A DNA stretch of 6,066 nt from an uncultured Bacillota bacterium (GTDB lineage Bacteria; Bacillota; UBA994; UBA5500): positions 1 through 6,066 of the forward strand of contig CALNBW010000438.1 of assembly GCA_937874815.1 (NCBI GenBank), read 5' to 3'. Every line of letters begins with the position of its first letter. Within the stretch, counting starts at the first letter, position 1. The notes beneath the pieces are model-generated. The model worked only from the letters and a program-made list of their open reading frames with translations, was not told where the DNA came from and did not search any database. Of the stretch, positions 1-5,761 are shown piece after piece. Made by a program: the position numbers and the translations under genes.

Positions 1-50
1 TGTCCCACCCGCCTTGAGGCGGTGCGGGACAAAACTCCGTCCCCTGTCCT
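1..50. repeat. Palindromic REP-like repeat at the window edge
   Basis: Two overlapping inverted repeats are visible. The first (1-31) has arms at 1-13 and 18-31 around a TTGA loop, with six outer and five inner base pairs separated by a small internal loop. The second (26-49) pairs GGACA at 27-31 with TGTCC at 45-49, and alternatively GGGAC at 26-30 with GTCCC at 39-43. On the minus strand it reads GGGGACGGAGTTTTGTCCC, which resembles the dispersed palindromic repeats seen in many Clostridia, often linked to Y1-type (REP-associated) transposases. That resemblance is from memory. The left boundary is unknown because the window starts inside or at the repeat. Confidence 0.55.
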
Positions 51-223
51 GCCAGGGCATAGGATCTTGGTATAAGATGGAATGCATCTCCCATACCCAG
101 TAACACTGCCATCCAGCCAAAAAGCCGACTGTTCTGCTTGCCTCGTTTGACCATGATGCTACCCAGTGTGATTACGCTGGTCAGGTAGATAACATTAAAC
201 AGGGTCTCAAATATCGCCTGCAT
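1..223 (-). pseudogene. Small membrane protein gene, disrupted by a palindromic repeat (partial)
   Basis: The ATG at 223-221 follows a GGGAGGAG site at 231-238 and a good promoter, so expression signals are intact. About 58 native residues are readable: a hydrophobic segment at residues 5-22, a basic turn (KRGKQNSR, 26-33), a second hydrophobic segment at 34-48 and a GDAFHLIPR motif at 45-53. This looks like the N-terminus of a conserved but uncharacterised multi-pass membrane protein family of Clostridia, which I recall as considerably longer. From residue 59 on, the frame runs through the palindromic repeat and gives low-complexity sequence (CPAPPQGG), and no stop is reached before the window edge. 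I therefore infer a gene broken by insertion or rearrangement. It could still resume or end shortly beyond position 1. Confidence 0.6.
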
Positions 224-230
224 GATAACA

Positions 231-291
231 CTCCTCCCATTGCTTATTTAGGAAACATACTCATTATAGAATGCGTTGCTTCATCGGTAAA
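231..291 (-). promoter_or_regulatory. Promoter and RBS of the disrupted membrane gene
   Basis: On the minus strand, TTTACC (286-291) and a perfect TATAAT (263-268) are separated by exactly 17 bases, a near-consensus sigma-A promoter. The predicted 5' leader is short, about 35 nt, and carries GGGAGGAG (231-238) seven bases before the ATG at 223. It shows that the gene has its own transcription start and does not depend on read-through from the desulfurase operon upstream. Confidence 0.65.
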
Positions 292-317
292 TAGCAGCTT
301 CTTACAGGCAAATCAAC

Positions 318-347
318 AGGCGGCATCTCCTAAACGAGATACCGCCT
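318..347 (-). terminator. Hairpin after the desulfurase operon, probable terminator
   Basis: Arms at 318-329 and 336-347 form a 12-position stem around a 6-nt loop. The single non-Watson-Crick position (C324/A341 in plus sense) becomes a U-G wobble in a minus-strand transcript but a C-A mismatch in a plus-strand one, so the stem is fully paired only for the operon reading leftward. The U-tract after it is poor (GUUGAUUU), so termination may be inefficient or the hairpin may mainly protect the 3' end. Confidence 0.5.
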
Positions 348-391
348 TGCTTATCTTGCGTGACATGCCTGCAAACCGTACCGCAAGCGCA

Positions 392-1531
392 TCAGCGTAC
401 TTGCCGGCTCAGTTCCTCCAGGGCCTTAATAACTTGCTCCACCTCAGCCTCCGTGGTCGAATAACCAATGCTAATACGGGTTGTTCCCTGCGGATAAGTC
501 CCAATAGCCTTATGGGCTAGCGGGGCGCAGTGTAGCCCCGGGCGCGTTAGAATGCCATGCTCGCGTTCTAGTGCCACCGAAAGGCCGGCCGAGTCAAACC
601 CTTCCAGATTGATTGAAAAAACCCCCATGCTGATATCTGGTGTATAAAGCGTCAACCCCGGTATACGCTTTAAGCCCGCCCGCAATTGCTCTGTAAGAGC
701 TGCTTCTTTCTGGCGTATGGCGTCGATACCGATTTCGCTCAGGTATTTGACACTGGCTCCCAAACCTGCGATGCCGATTGTGTTAGGCGTGCCCGCCTCT
801 AGTCGGTCGGGCATGAAAGGAGGTTGGTAAACCTCGTGCGAAATGCTCCCCGTGCCACCCTCTCGCCAGAATCCCAATTCGACATCTGCACGCACATAGA
901 GTGCGCCGGTTCCTTGTGGGCCGAGTAAACCCTTGTGCCCCGCACAAGCCATGGCCGCCAAGTTGAGTTCCTGCACATCGATGGGCAATACCCCGGCCGT
1001 CTGTGCGGCGTCTAGTAATAGCTTAACGCCGGCCTTTTGGCAAATGCGGCTTACGGCAGCGATATCGATGATGGCACCAATCACATTCGATGCATGCGTC
1101 GTAACAACCAACGCTGTATCCGGCCGAATGGCCGCTGCAAATTGTTCTGGCTGTACTGTGCCATCTTGCAGCTCCAGCACTGTTAGCTCAATCTGACCTG
1201 CATTCTTCAAGGCATAAAGCGGCCTGAGCACTGAATTATGTTCGAGACAAGTGGTAATCACATGGTCACCGGGCTTCACCATGCCCTTGATGGCCATGTT
1301 AAGGCTGTCTGTAGCATTTAGAGTAAAGACAATCTGCGCAGAACTGGGAGCGTTGAAAAACTGAGCGAGTGTATGACGCGCCTGATGAATAATGCGTGCC
1401 GCATTAAGCGATAGACTATGCCCGGAACGCCCCGGATTGCCCGATTGCTCCAGCGCCAGCATCATAGCTTCTTTAATTACGTTGGGTTTGGGCCAAGAGG
1501 TAGCGGCGTGATCAAGATAGAGCTGTTCCAA
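392..1531 (-). CDS. Cysteine desulfurase family protein (class V aminotransferase)
   Basis: A PLP enzyme of the NifS/Csd type (379 aa from the chosen start) predicted to release sulfur, or selenium, from cysteine or selenocysteine onto a catalytic cysteine in the cytosol. Visible landmarks: N-terminal YLDHAATSWPKP, His98 in EHNSV, Asp174 and Gln177 in LLLDAAQTAG for the cofactor, Lys200 in AGHKG as the Schiff-base lysine, and Cys335 in RPGLHCAPLAH as the persulfide cysteine. Length and motifs fit the TIGR01977 (EF2568-type) subfamily rather than housekeeping IscS. The frame is open 39 codons further upstream, but that overlaps the previous gene; the TTG at 1531 sits 8 nt after AGGAAGG and begins the family's usual N-terminus. 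It is last in a four-gene operon with carrier proteins, which suggests it charges them with S or Se. The exact substrate is not determinable. Confidence 0.9.
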   Translation of the reverse strand: MEQLYLDHAATSWPKPNVIKEAMMLALEQSGNPGRSGHSLSLNAARIIHQARHTLAQFFNAPSSAQIVFTLNATDSLNMAIKGMVKPGDHVITTCLEHNSVLRPLYALKNAGQIELTVLELQDGTVQPEQFAAAIRPDTALVVTTHASNVIGAIIDIAAVSRICQKAGVKLLLDAAQTAGVLPIDVQELNLAAMACAGHKGLLGPQGTGALYVRADVELGFWREGGTGSISHEVYQPPFMPDRLEAGTPNTIGIAGLGASVKYLSEIGIDAIRQKEAALTEQLRAGLKRIPGLTLYTPDISMGVFSINLEGFDSAGLSVALEREHGILTRPGLHCAPLAHKAIGTYPQGTTRISIGYSTTEAEVEQVIKALEELSRQVR

Positions 1532-1536
1532 GTTTA

Positions 1537-1779
1537 CTACCTTCCTTTCAAAGGTCCATAAGCGGCATCGTGTTCTAGCCCGTGTTGCTCGAGAGTGTCT
1601 AAGATGGCTGCTAGATCGGCTGCCTTTACTTCTGCACAGATACCGCAAGAAGAGCTATATTCTCGCGGCACAGGCCGCAGACGGCACTGGAAACCGCTAT
1701 CTTTCAAGACTTGCTCTGCTTCGAAAGCCCAGTAAGTCGAGTGAAATGTAACGATGTAGAGATCTAATTCAGGTGTCAT
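1537..1779 (-). CDS. DUF3343 putative Se/S carrier-like protein
   Basis: An 80-residue cytosolic protein matching the DUF3343 family (PF11823, named putative Se/S carrier-like). Seen: an N-terminal IVTFHSTYWAFEAEQVL segment (residues 9-25), a VPREYSS stretch at 37-43, and the conserved Cys45-Gly46 with a further Cys48 (SCGIC), the likely thiol for carrying a persulfide or selenide. Another cysteine is at 32. The family recurs beside YedE, TusA/YedF and desulfurase genes; its biochemistry is poorly known, so a carrier role is inferred from cysteine placement and neighbours. The ATG is only 3 nt after the TusA-like stop and has no recognisable Shine-Dalgarno, so it is probably translated by coupling. 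Family assignment is firm, function is not. Confidence 0.85.
   Translation of the reverse strand: MTPELDLYIVTFHSTYWAFEAEQVLKDSGFQCRLRPVPREYSSSCGICAEVKAADLAAILDTLEQHGLEHDAAYGPLKGR
1540..1546 (-). promoter_or_regulatory. RBS that decides the TTG start of the desulfurase
   Basis: AGGAAGG on the minus strand lies inside the last codons of the DUF3343 gene, 8 nt before the TTG at 1531-1529. No ATG or GTG lies between it and the conserved YLDHAAT segment, so TTG is the only start consistent with both the binding site and the family N-terminus. The gap between the two genes is five bases, favouring translational coupling. Confidence 0.7.
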
Positions 1780-1782
1780 TAT

Positions 1783-2001
1783 CTATAGCTTAACGCTAAT
1801 CTCCCACTCACCGCCAGCTGTCTCATTAATCTGTGCTTGCTTGCCGGTCGCACTGAGAATAGCGCGAGCTACGTTCTCGCGAGCAACGGCTGCGTCCACC
1901 ATTACAGTGAGCGATTCAATTGATTTATCATTAAGGGCCTGTCGAGTTAGTATTACCGGCTCGGGGCAAGAACGTCCCCTGGCATCAACTATGTGTTGCA
2001 T
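1783..2001 (-). CDS. TusA/SirA-like sulfurtransferase carrier
   Basis: A 72-residue single-domain protein of the TusA (SirA/YedF N-terminal) family, with the hallmark CPEP motif at residues 12-15 (DARGRSCPEPVILT). Cys12 is the expected persulfide or selenopersulfide carrier. The rest fits the small alpha/beta fold: a central VMVDAAVARENVARAI segment, then a C-terminal WEISVKL strand. TusA relays sulfur in tRNA thiolation in E. coli; relatives next to YedE, including two-domain YedF, are linked to selenium use. Here the DsrE-like second domain of YedF is absent. The ATG at 2001 is preceded by AAGGAGG (2011-2017), which overlaps the permease stop codon. It lies between the permease and DUF3343 genes, consistent with accepting the imported or released chalcogen. 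Confidence 0.9.
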   Translation of the reverse strand: MQHIVDARGRSCPEPVILTRQALNDKSIESLTVMVDAAVARENVARAILSATGKQAQINETAGGEWEISVKL

Positions 2002-2015
2002 TAGGCCTTACCTCC

Positions 2016-3092
2016 TTACTTTTTGCTTTTAGTGGCGGTTGTTTTTCTGGTTTCGTGGGCTGTAAACCCGATCAGCACAAATAGCGCCAGAATAACCCAG
2101 TTGGCTATTTGCCCGTTAACAGGAACACCGGCGGGGCTGGCAGCGAGTCCAAAGTTATGCGCGGTAGCAGCACCCACGATAAGCCCCATCACAGTAACCA
2201 TGGCGTCGCTATCGCCTTCGCCGGCTAAGATCAGCTGACGTAGTGGGCAACCACCCAAAAGTGCAGCGCCTAAACCGGTGGCCAGCATGCCTAAGAAGTT
2301 GTAGAAATGATTGGTATGAGCTACCGGTTGGTCCGCAAAGCCCAGATTGAAACTACCTGCCAAAAGGTTCCCGATAAGTGCTACCACGAAGATAGCGATA
2401 AAGCCGAGCAACAGGTGGCTATCTTTAAACATAATCATATCACGGATGCCGCCCACCATACAGAGCCGTGTGCGTTGCGCCACTGCACCAATCAAAAGTC
2501 CTGCTCCTAAGGAATAAAGCAGGGGAGCAGCCATCGAGCCCGGGCCACTTTCACTTCTGAAGATGAACGCCGGTGCAGCAACAGCAAGAACTACCAAGAA
2601 AATAGCAAAAGCCGGTCCGACAGCTCCGGCTACCTTATGTTGTGGGTAACTACGGCCCAAGGTAAAGCCACGTTTGAGAAAATAGATTCCTACAGCAATA
2701 CCGCAGGCAAATCCAATCAGACCAATTACAGCGTTTAAGTCGCCGGCGGCCAAACGTAGCACCATGCGCAGCGGGCAGCCGAGGAATACGAGAGCAGTGA
2801 TACTCACCATGGCGCCCATGAAAAAGCGCAGAATAGGGTTAGAGCCACCGCGTGACTTAAATTCCCCAAACAGCACAGCGGCTAAGAAAGAACCAAGAAT
2901 AAAGCCGGGTACTTCCATTCGTAGGTTTTGAACAATAGCAGCCCGGTGCAGACCTAATGCACCACCAATATCACGCAAGAAGCAGACAACGCAGACCCCC
3001 ATGTTTTTGGGATTGCCCAGTACAACAAGCAATACCCCGAGAGCTCCTACCAAGAGCCCTGCGCCAAGCATTTTCTTCCTTTCTCCACTCAT
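2016..3092 (-). CDS. yedE: YedE-type selenium/sulfur permease (YeeE/YedE family)
   Basis: A 358-residue inner-membrane protein with about nine or ten hydrophobic segments and internal duplication. Each half carries a GCPLR motif (residues 105-109 and 281-285), and there are further conserved cysteines at 34, 37 (MGVCVVCFLRD) and 211 (QRTRLCMVGGIRD). These, plus GALGLH (44-49), GDLNA (117-121) and AGEGDSDA (290-297), match my recollection of the YedE/FdhT selenium-metabolism subfamily (TIGR04112). Its relative YeeE (TsuA) imports thiosulfate through similarly placed cysteines. The role here is probably uptake of a selenium or reduced sulfur compound; the ligand is inferred. It is first in the operon, with GAAGGAG at 3102-3108 before the ATG. 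The tail is hydrophilic and lysine-rich (KTTATKSKK). Confidence 0.9.
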   Translation of the reverse strand: MSGERKKMLGAGLLVGALGVLLVVLGNPKNMGVCVVCFLRDIGGALGLHRAAIVQNLRMEVPGFILGSFLAAVLFGEFKSRGGSNPILRFFMGAMVSITALVFLGCPLRMVLRLAAGDLNAVIGLIGFACGIAVGIYFLKRGFTLGRSYPQHKVAGAVGPAFAIFLVVLAVAAPAFIFRSESGPGSMAAPLLYSLGAGLLIGAVAQRTRLCMVGGIRDMIMFKDSHLLLGFIAIFVVALIGNLLAGSFNLGFADQPVAHTNHFYNFLGMLATGLGAALLGGCPLRQLILAGEGDSDAMVTVMGLIVGAATAHNFGLAASPAGVPVNGQIANWVILALFVLIGFTAHETRKTTATKSKK

Positions 3093-3154
3093 CCAAGCTC
3101 ACTCCTTCTGTGTTGTTGGCATGGCAATTAGCCAGCCGATGCGTACCACACAAC

Positions 3155-3183
3155 ATTATATGGTCAACTTATGAATAAAACAA
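3155..3183 (-). promoter_or_regulatory. Promoter of the yedE operon
   Basis: On the minus strand TTGTTT (3178-3183) and a perfect TATAAT (3155-3160) are separated by exactly 17 bases. The expected leader of roughly 55 nt ends at the yedE ATG (3092). I see no clear riboswitch fold or repressor palindrome in this short leader. Confidence 0.65.
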
Positions 3184-3271
3184 CCAAACCTTATATTAAA
3201 TCTGTTAATAGTTCCAGTGAAACAAGGAGACGGTGGGTTATTTGTCATGTTCATGTAAAAGGAGAATAGCC

Positions 3272-3317
3272 TGTCTTTAGAGAAATAACTATCTTATAGA
3301 AGATAATTTTAGGGAGG
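3272..3317 (+). promoter_or_regulatory. pepA: Probable promoter, inverted repeat and RBS of pepA
   Basis: TGTCTT (3272-3277) and TATAGA (3295-3300) are 17 bases apart, a modest sigma-A match. The -10 region overlaps an inverted repeat, TATCTT-ATAG-AAGATA (3290-3305), which could be an operator or chance AT-rich symmetry. AGGGAGG (3311-3317) lies 7 nt before the ATG at 3325. An ATG at 3320 is rejected because its frame stops after four codons. Together with the yedE promoter this makes a 232-bp divergent region (3093-3324) with no other gene in it. Confidence 0.4.
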
Positions 3318-3324
3318 CTATGAG

Positions 3325-4821
3325 ATGCAAGTAAAAGTAGTACAGCAAGATATACTGAAAACCCGTGCAGATGCCTGGATAGTTAACTTGTTTGAGGGAG
3401 TAACTAACCCAGGTGGTGCTACCGGAGCCGTCGATAAGGCCCTTGGCGGGCAGATCAGCCGTCTAATTGAGCTGGGCGAGTTCACCGGCAAGCTACTAGA
3501 AACGGCCGTGCTTTATCCAATAGATGCGCATGCCGCAAAGGTAATCATAGTCGGTTTAGGCGAAGCTGAGCAATTTACTCTGGAGCGAGTGCGCCAAGCA
3601 GCCGGTGCGGCTTTCAAAGTGGCCGCCAAGGGCAAGGCCCAAACAATTGCCACCATTGTGCATGGTGCCGGTATCGGTGGCCTGTGCCCCGAGGCTTGCG
3701 CTCAAGCCACCATCGAAGGCTGCTTATTGGCGAGCTATCGTTATGAGGCTAAAGGAGTCAAACCCGACGGCAAAGCACAGCCCAGCCAACTGATTGTTGT
3801 TGAACATAACGGCGACAAACTGGCCGCAATTGAACGTGGCGTAAGCCGTGGGCAGATCACTGCTCAAGCCACCAACCTGGCCCGTACTTTAGTCAACACC
3901 CCCGCCAACTTCATGACCCCGACCCACATGGCTGCCACGGCTGACAAGGTTGCGGCAGAGAGCAATCTGCAATGCGAGATCCTGGAGCGGGCCGACATGG
4001 AGCAGCTGGGCATGGGGTGCCTGCTGGGCGTGGCACAAGGCAGTGCCCAACCGCCGAAACTAATCGCACTGCGCTATGCAGGTAACCCAGGAGGCGAGAC
4101 AGTAGCTTTAGTTGGCAAAGGCATCACTTTCGACAGTGGTGGAATTTCCATCAAGCCAAGCGCCGGAATGGAACACATGAAGAACGACATGGCCGGTGGT
4201 GCGGCTGTTATCAGCGCTATGCAGGCCATTGGTAAACTAAAACCCAAGGTGAACATATTAGGCGTTGTTGCCTGCACTGAAAACCTACCTTCCGGAACGG
4301 CACTCAAGCCGGGTGACGTTATTGAGGCCATGACCGGGCAAACGGTAGAAATCGTCAGCACTGACGCTGAAGGCCGTTTGATCTTGGCCGACGCAGTTGC
4401 TTATGCTGAACATAAAGGCGCAAGCAAGATAATCGATGTAGCTACACTTACCGGCGCTATCGGAGTTGCTCTCGGCGATGTCTATGCCGGCCTGGTTTCT
4501 AACAATGATGAACTGGTGGCCGTTATTGAGCAAGCCGCCCAGCAAGCCGGTGAGCGTTTCTGGCGCATGCCTGTGCACGATGACTATCGTGAGCTCTATA
4601 AGAGCGAAGTGGCCAGCCTGCGCAACGGAGGCGTCCGCGGTGGTGGCGCCATTACCGGTGGCATGATTATCAGCGAGTTTATCAAAGATGCCGCCTGGGC
4701 TCACCTCGACATTGCCTCTATGGCAAGTGGCGAGAAAACTAAGGGCTATGCTGTTAAGGGCGGCACCGGCTTCGCCACCCGCACACTGATCCAGATAGCG
4801 GAAAATCTAGCACAGAAGTAG
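3325..4821 (+). CDS. pepA: Leucyl aminopeptidase, M17 family
   Basis: A cytosolic two-metal aminopeptidase (498 aa, normal for the family) that removes N-terminal residues from peptides in protein turnover; family members are hexamers. The N-terminal domain covers about residues 1-165 and the catalytic domain about 180-490. Metal and catalytic residues are all present: Lys265 and Asp270 (VGKGITFDSGG), Lys277 (ISIKP), Asp288 (KNDMAGGAAV), then Asp347, Glu349 and Arg351 (STDAEGRL). The M17 signature is normally NTDAEGRL; here its first Asn is Ser345, which is not a ligand, so activity should be kept. NTPANFMTP (191-199) and DVATLTGA (371-378) are further family marks. It is monocistronic, divergent from the yedE operon, with a terminator downstream. 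E. coli PepA also binds DNA; nothing here tests that. Confidence 0.95.
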   Translation: MQVKVVQQDILKTRADAWIVNLFEGVTNPGGATGAVDKALGGQISRLIELGEFTGKLLETAVLYPIDAHAAKVIIVGLGEAEQFTLERVRQAAGAAFKVAAKGKAQTIATIVHGAGIGGLCPEACAQATIEGCLLASYRYEAKGVKPDGKAQPSQLIVVEHNGDKLAAIERGVSRGQITAQATNLARTLVNTPANFMTPTHMAATADKVAAESNLQCEILERADMEQLGMGCLLGVAQGSAQPPKLIALRYAGNPGGETVALVGKGITFDSGGISIKPSAGMEHMKNDMAGGAAVISAMQAIGKLKPKVNILGVVACTENLPSGTALKPGDVIEAMTGQTVEIVSTDAEGRLILADAVAYAEHKGASKIIDVATLTGAIGVALGDVYAGLVSNNDELVAVIEQAAQQAGERFWRMPVHDDYRELYKSEVASLRNGGVRGGGAITGGMIISEFIKDAAWAHLDIASMASGEKTKGYAVKGGTGFATRTLIQIAENLAQK

Positions 4822-4892
4822 GGGCCGACCTTACGTCGACCCGCAACCTCACGTAGACCTGGGCGTGTCGCAAAACGTTTATTTGTTAACGT

Positions 4893-4910
4893 GGCGCGAG
4901 GCGCCTTTTT
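4893..4910 (+). terminator. Intrinsic terminator of pepA
   Basis: GGCGC (4893-4897) and GCGCC (4901-4905) form a short, all-GC stem with a GAG loop, followed directly by five T residues (4906-4910). It lies 72 bases after the pepA stop. The stem is only 5 bp, so strength is uncertain. A weak ACGTT/AACGT pairing (4875-4892) lies just upstream. Confidence 0.6.
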
Positions 4911-4971
4911 GGTTCGGTGCACGATTATGATCTATCCCCGATTGCTTAGCTTGCAGTCACGTGAGTCTTGC

Positions 4972-5018
4972 TTTAGAATGAACATGGCTAATGTATTATA
5001 TAAATCTAGTTAGGGGGT
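4972..5018 (+). promoter_or_regulatory. Possible promoter and RBS deciding a TTG start
   Basis: TTTAGA (4972-4977) and TATTAT (4994-4999) are 16 bases apart, a moderate promoter match. AGGGGGT (5012-5018) lies 7 nt before the TTG at 5026, and no ATG or GTG in that frame is closer, so the TTG is the likely start. An 8-bp palindrome, TCACGTGA, lies just upstream (4957-4964). The remainder of the 4822-5025 gap shows only the pepA terminator. Confidence 0.45.
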
Positions 5019-5025
5019 AGTATTC

Positions 5026-5466
5026 TTGAATATTGATTTTGCGCAAGTGCGGTCTACCGCAGAAAAATACTATCGTGATGGTGATTTCTATTGTTCGGAA
5101 GCTGTAGTCAAGACGATTCGGGATGCATTTGGTCTGGAATTTGATGACTCGGTGATCGCTGTGGCCTCTGGCTTTCCAGTGGGCATCGGGGGATCGGGGT
5201 GCACATGTGGCGCTGTTATTGGAGGCGTCATGGCACTCGGAATGGTTTTTGGTAGGACGCAGGCTAAAGACGAGCGGGTGAACAAGGCCATGGCTCTCTC
5301 TAAGGAACTTCATGACCAGTTTCGGGCCAACCATAAATCTCTCTGTTGCCGAGTACTGACTAAAAACCTTACCCTCGGCACTCCCGAACATCTAGAACAA
5401 TGCATTGCCTTAACCGGGGAAGTTGCTGAGGCAGTTGCTAGAATTATTGTGCGCGAAAGAGGTTAG
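5026..5466 (+). CDS. C_GCAxxG_C_C family probable redox protein
   Basis: A 146-residue cytosolic protein of the C_GCAxxG_C_C family (PF09719/TIGR01909), small cysteine-rich proteins of anaerobes thought to be redox-active but without a proven reaction. Visible pattern: Cys23 in FYCSEAV, a Gly-rich GIGGSGCTCGAVIGG stretch (53-67) with Cys59 and Cys61, a vicinal pair Cys107-Cys108 in KSLCCRVL, and Cys126 in EQCIAL. This spacing would suit a metal cluster or disulfide relay, which is inference. The family N-terminus (A-x-x-YY-x-x-G-x-x-C-SEAV) begins near residue 12, so the TTG start gives the expected length. It stands alone between terminators. It might join thiol or chalcogen metabolism like the nearby carriers, but there is no operon link. 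Confidence 0.85.
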   Translation: MNIDFAQVRSTAEKYYRDGDFYCSEAVVKTIRDAFGLEFDDSVIAVASGFPVGIGGSGCTCGAVIGGVMALGMVFGRTQAKDERVNKAMALSKELHDQFRANHKSLCCRVLTKNLTLGTPEHLEQCIALTGEVAEAVARIIVRERG

Positions 5467-5475
5467 TTCCAGCAT

Positions 5476-5512
5476 AAAGGGTTCTCCCAAGTACAAACGG
5501 GAGAACCCTTTT
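5476..5512 (+). terminator. Strong intrinsic terminator
   Basis: Arms AAAGGGTTCTCCC (5476-5488) and GGGAGAACCCTTT (5499-5511) form a perfect 13-bp stem with a 10-nt loop, and the T run continues to 5512. It begins 9 bases after the C_GCAxxG_C_C gene stop. The A-rich left flank means it could also act on transcripts from the other strand, but no minus-strand gene is seen nearby. Confidence 0.85.
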
Positions 5513-5556
5513 GTATAGAGTTTGTATGCCCTTTCTACTAAAATCGCTGGTGAACA

Positions 5557-5619
5557 ATGATTGGCATTATTATCATTGGCTACTTGTTTAGCTGGTTAAC
5601 CCCAATGGTCATTCAATAA
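5557..5619 (+). pseudogene. Probable C-terminal remnant of a YraQ/ArsP-type permease
   Basis: This frame encodes IGIIIIGYLFSWL followed by a short tail and a TAA, and an in-frame TGA at 5551-5553 precedes it. The peptide resembles the last transmembrane helix of PF03773 permeases, which I recall as commonly ending near G-I-I-I-V-G-Y-L-F-N. It sits 10 bases before a small thioredoxin-like frame, the gene order usual for such permeases in Clostridia. No other part of a permease is present between the 5512 terminator and this point, so I read it as the tail left by a deletion. The match is short and could be chance. Confidence 0.45.
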
Positions 5620-5629
5620 AGGCAAACAA

Positions 5630-5761
5630 ATGCAGACCAAAGTCTTAGGTTCAGGTTGTGCTATTTGTAAGAAACTCCGCAAGCTAGTGGAAGATGCAGT
5701 TAAGGAACTCGGTCGTGATGACGAGGTAATCTATGTAACGGACATGATGTGCTTCAACTAG
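5630..5761 (+). pseudogene. C-terminally truncated thioredoxin-like redox-active disulfide protein
   Basis: Forty-three residues are encoded from the ATG, with AAAGG (5618-5622) as a possible binding site. The start, MQTKVLGSGCAICKKL, has the redox motif Cys10-Ala-Ile-Cys13 and matches the small redox-active disulfide proteins (thioredoxin_3 family, PF13192; about 77-80 residues) that accompany permeases and ArsR regulators. The helix (KLRKLVEDAVKELG) and second strand (EVIYVTD) are intact, but the frame ends at MMCFN. The conserved second half of the fold, including the cis-proline (usually T-P-A), is missing. The stop codon lies within a terminator-like stem, so the 3' half seems to have been replaced or deleted. 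It is probably non-functional, unless a mini-redox peptide is made. Confidence 0.65.

Noticed and set aside
933..1196. Open frame of 87 codons on the plus strand opposite the desulfurase gene
   Set aside because: It lies wholly antisense within a well-supported PLP enzyme gene and encodes an Ala/Thr/Ser-rich sequence with no recognisable domain.
1532..1648. N-terminal extension of the desulfurase frame to 1648
   Set aside because: The extra 39 residues are Arg/Ser-rich, overlap the DUF3343 gene, and precede the TTG start that has a proper RBS and the family N-terminus.
392..3092. Selenocysteine (in-frame TGA with SECIS) in the selenium-related operon
   Set aside because: All four genes read through with cysteine at the expected positions and end at ordinary stops; no in-frame TGA needs recoding.
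2957..3178. Short open frames on both strands across the yedE start region
   Set aside because: They overlap the conserved yedE N-terminus and the operon promoter, and show no domain or RBS support.
4285..4704. Open frame of 139 codons on the minus strand inside pepA
   Set aside because: It is antisense to the conserved catalytic domain of an M17 peptidase; the length is explained by codon bias of the real gene.
4824..4870. Repeated ACGT-GACC-like words after pepA suggesting a regulatory array
   Set aside because: The copies are short and unevenly spaced and do not form a consistent direct or inverted repeat.
4996..5391. Open frame of 131 codons on the minus strand over the C_GCAxxG_C_C gene
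   Set aside because: It has no family resemblance, and the opposite strand carries a recognised family with RBS and terminator.
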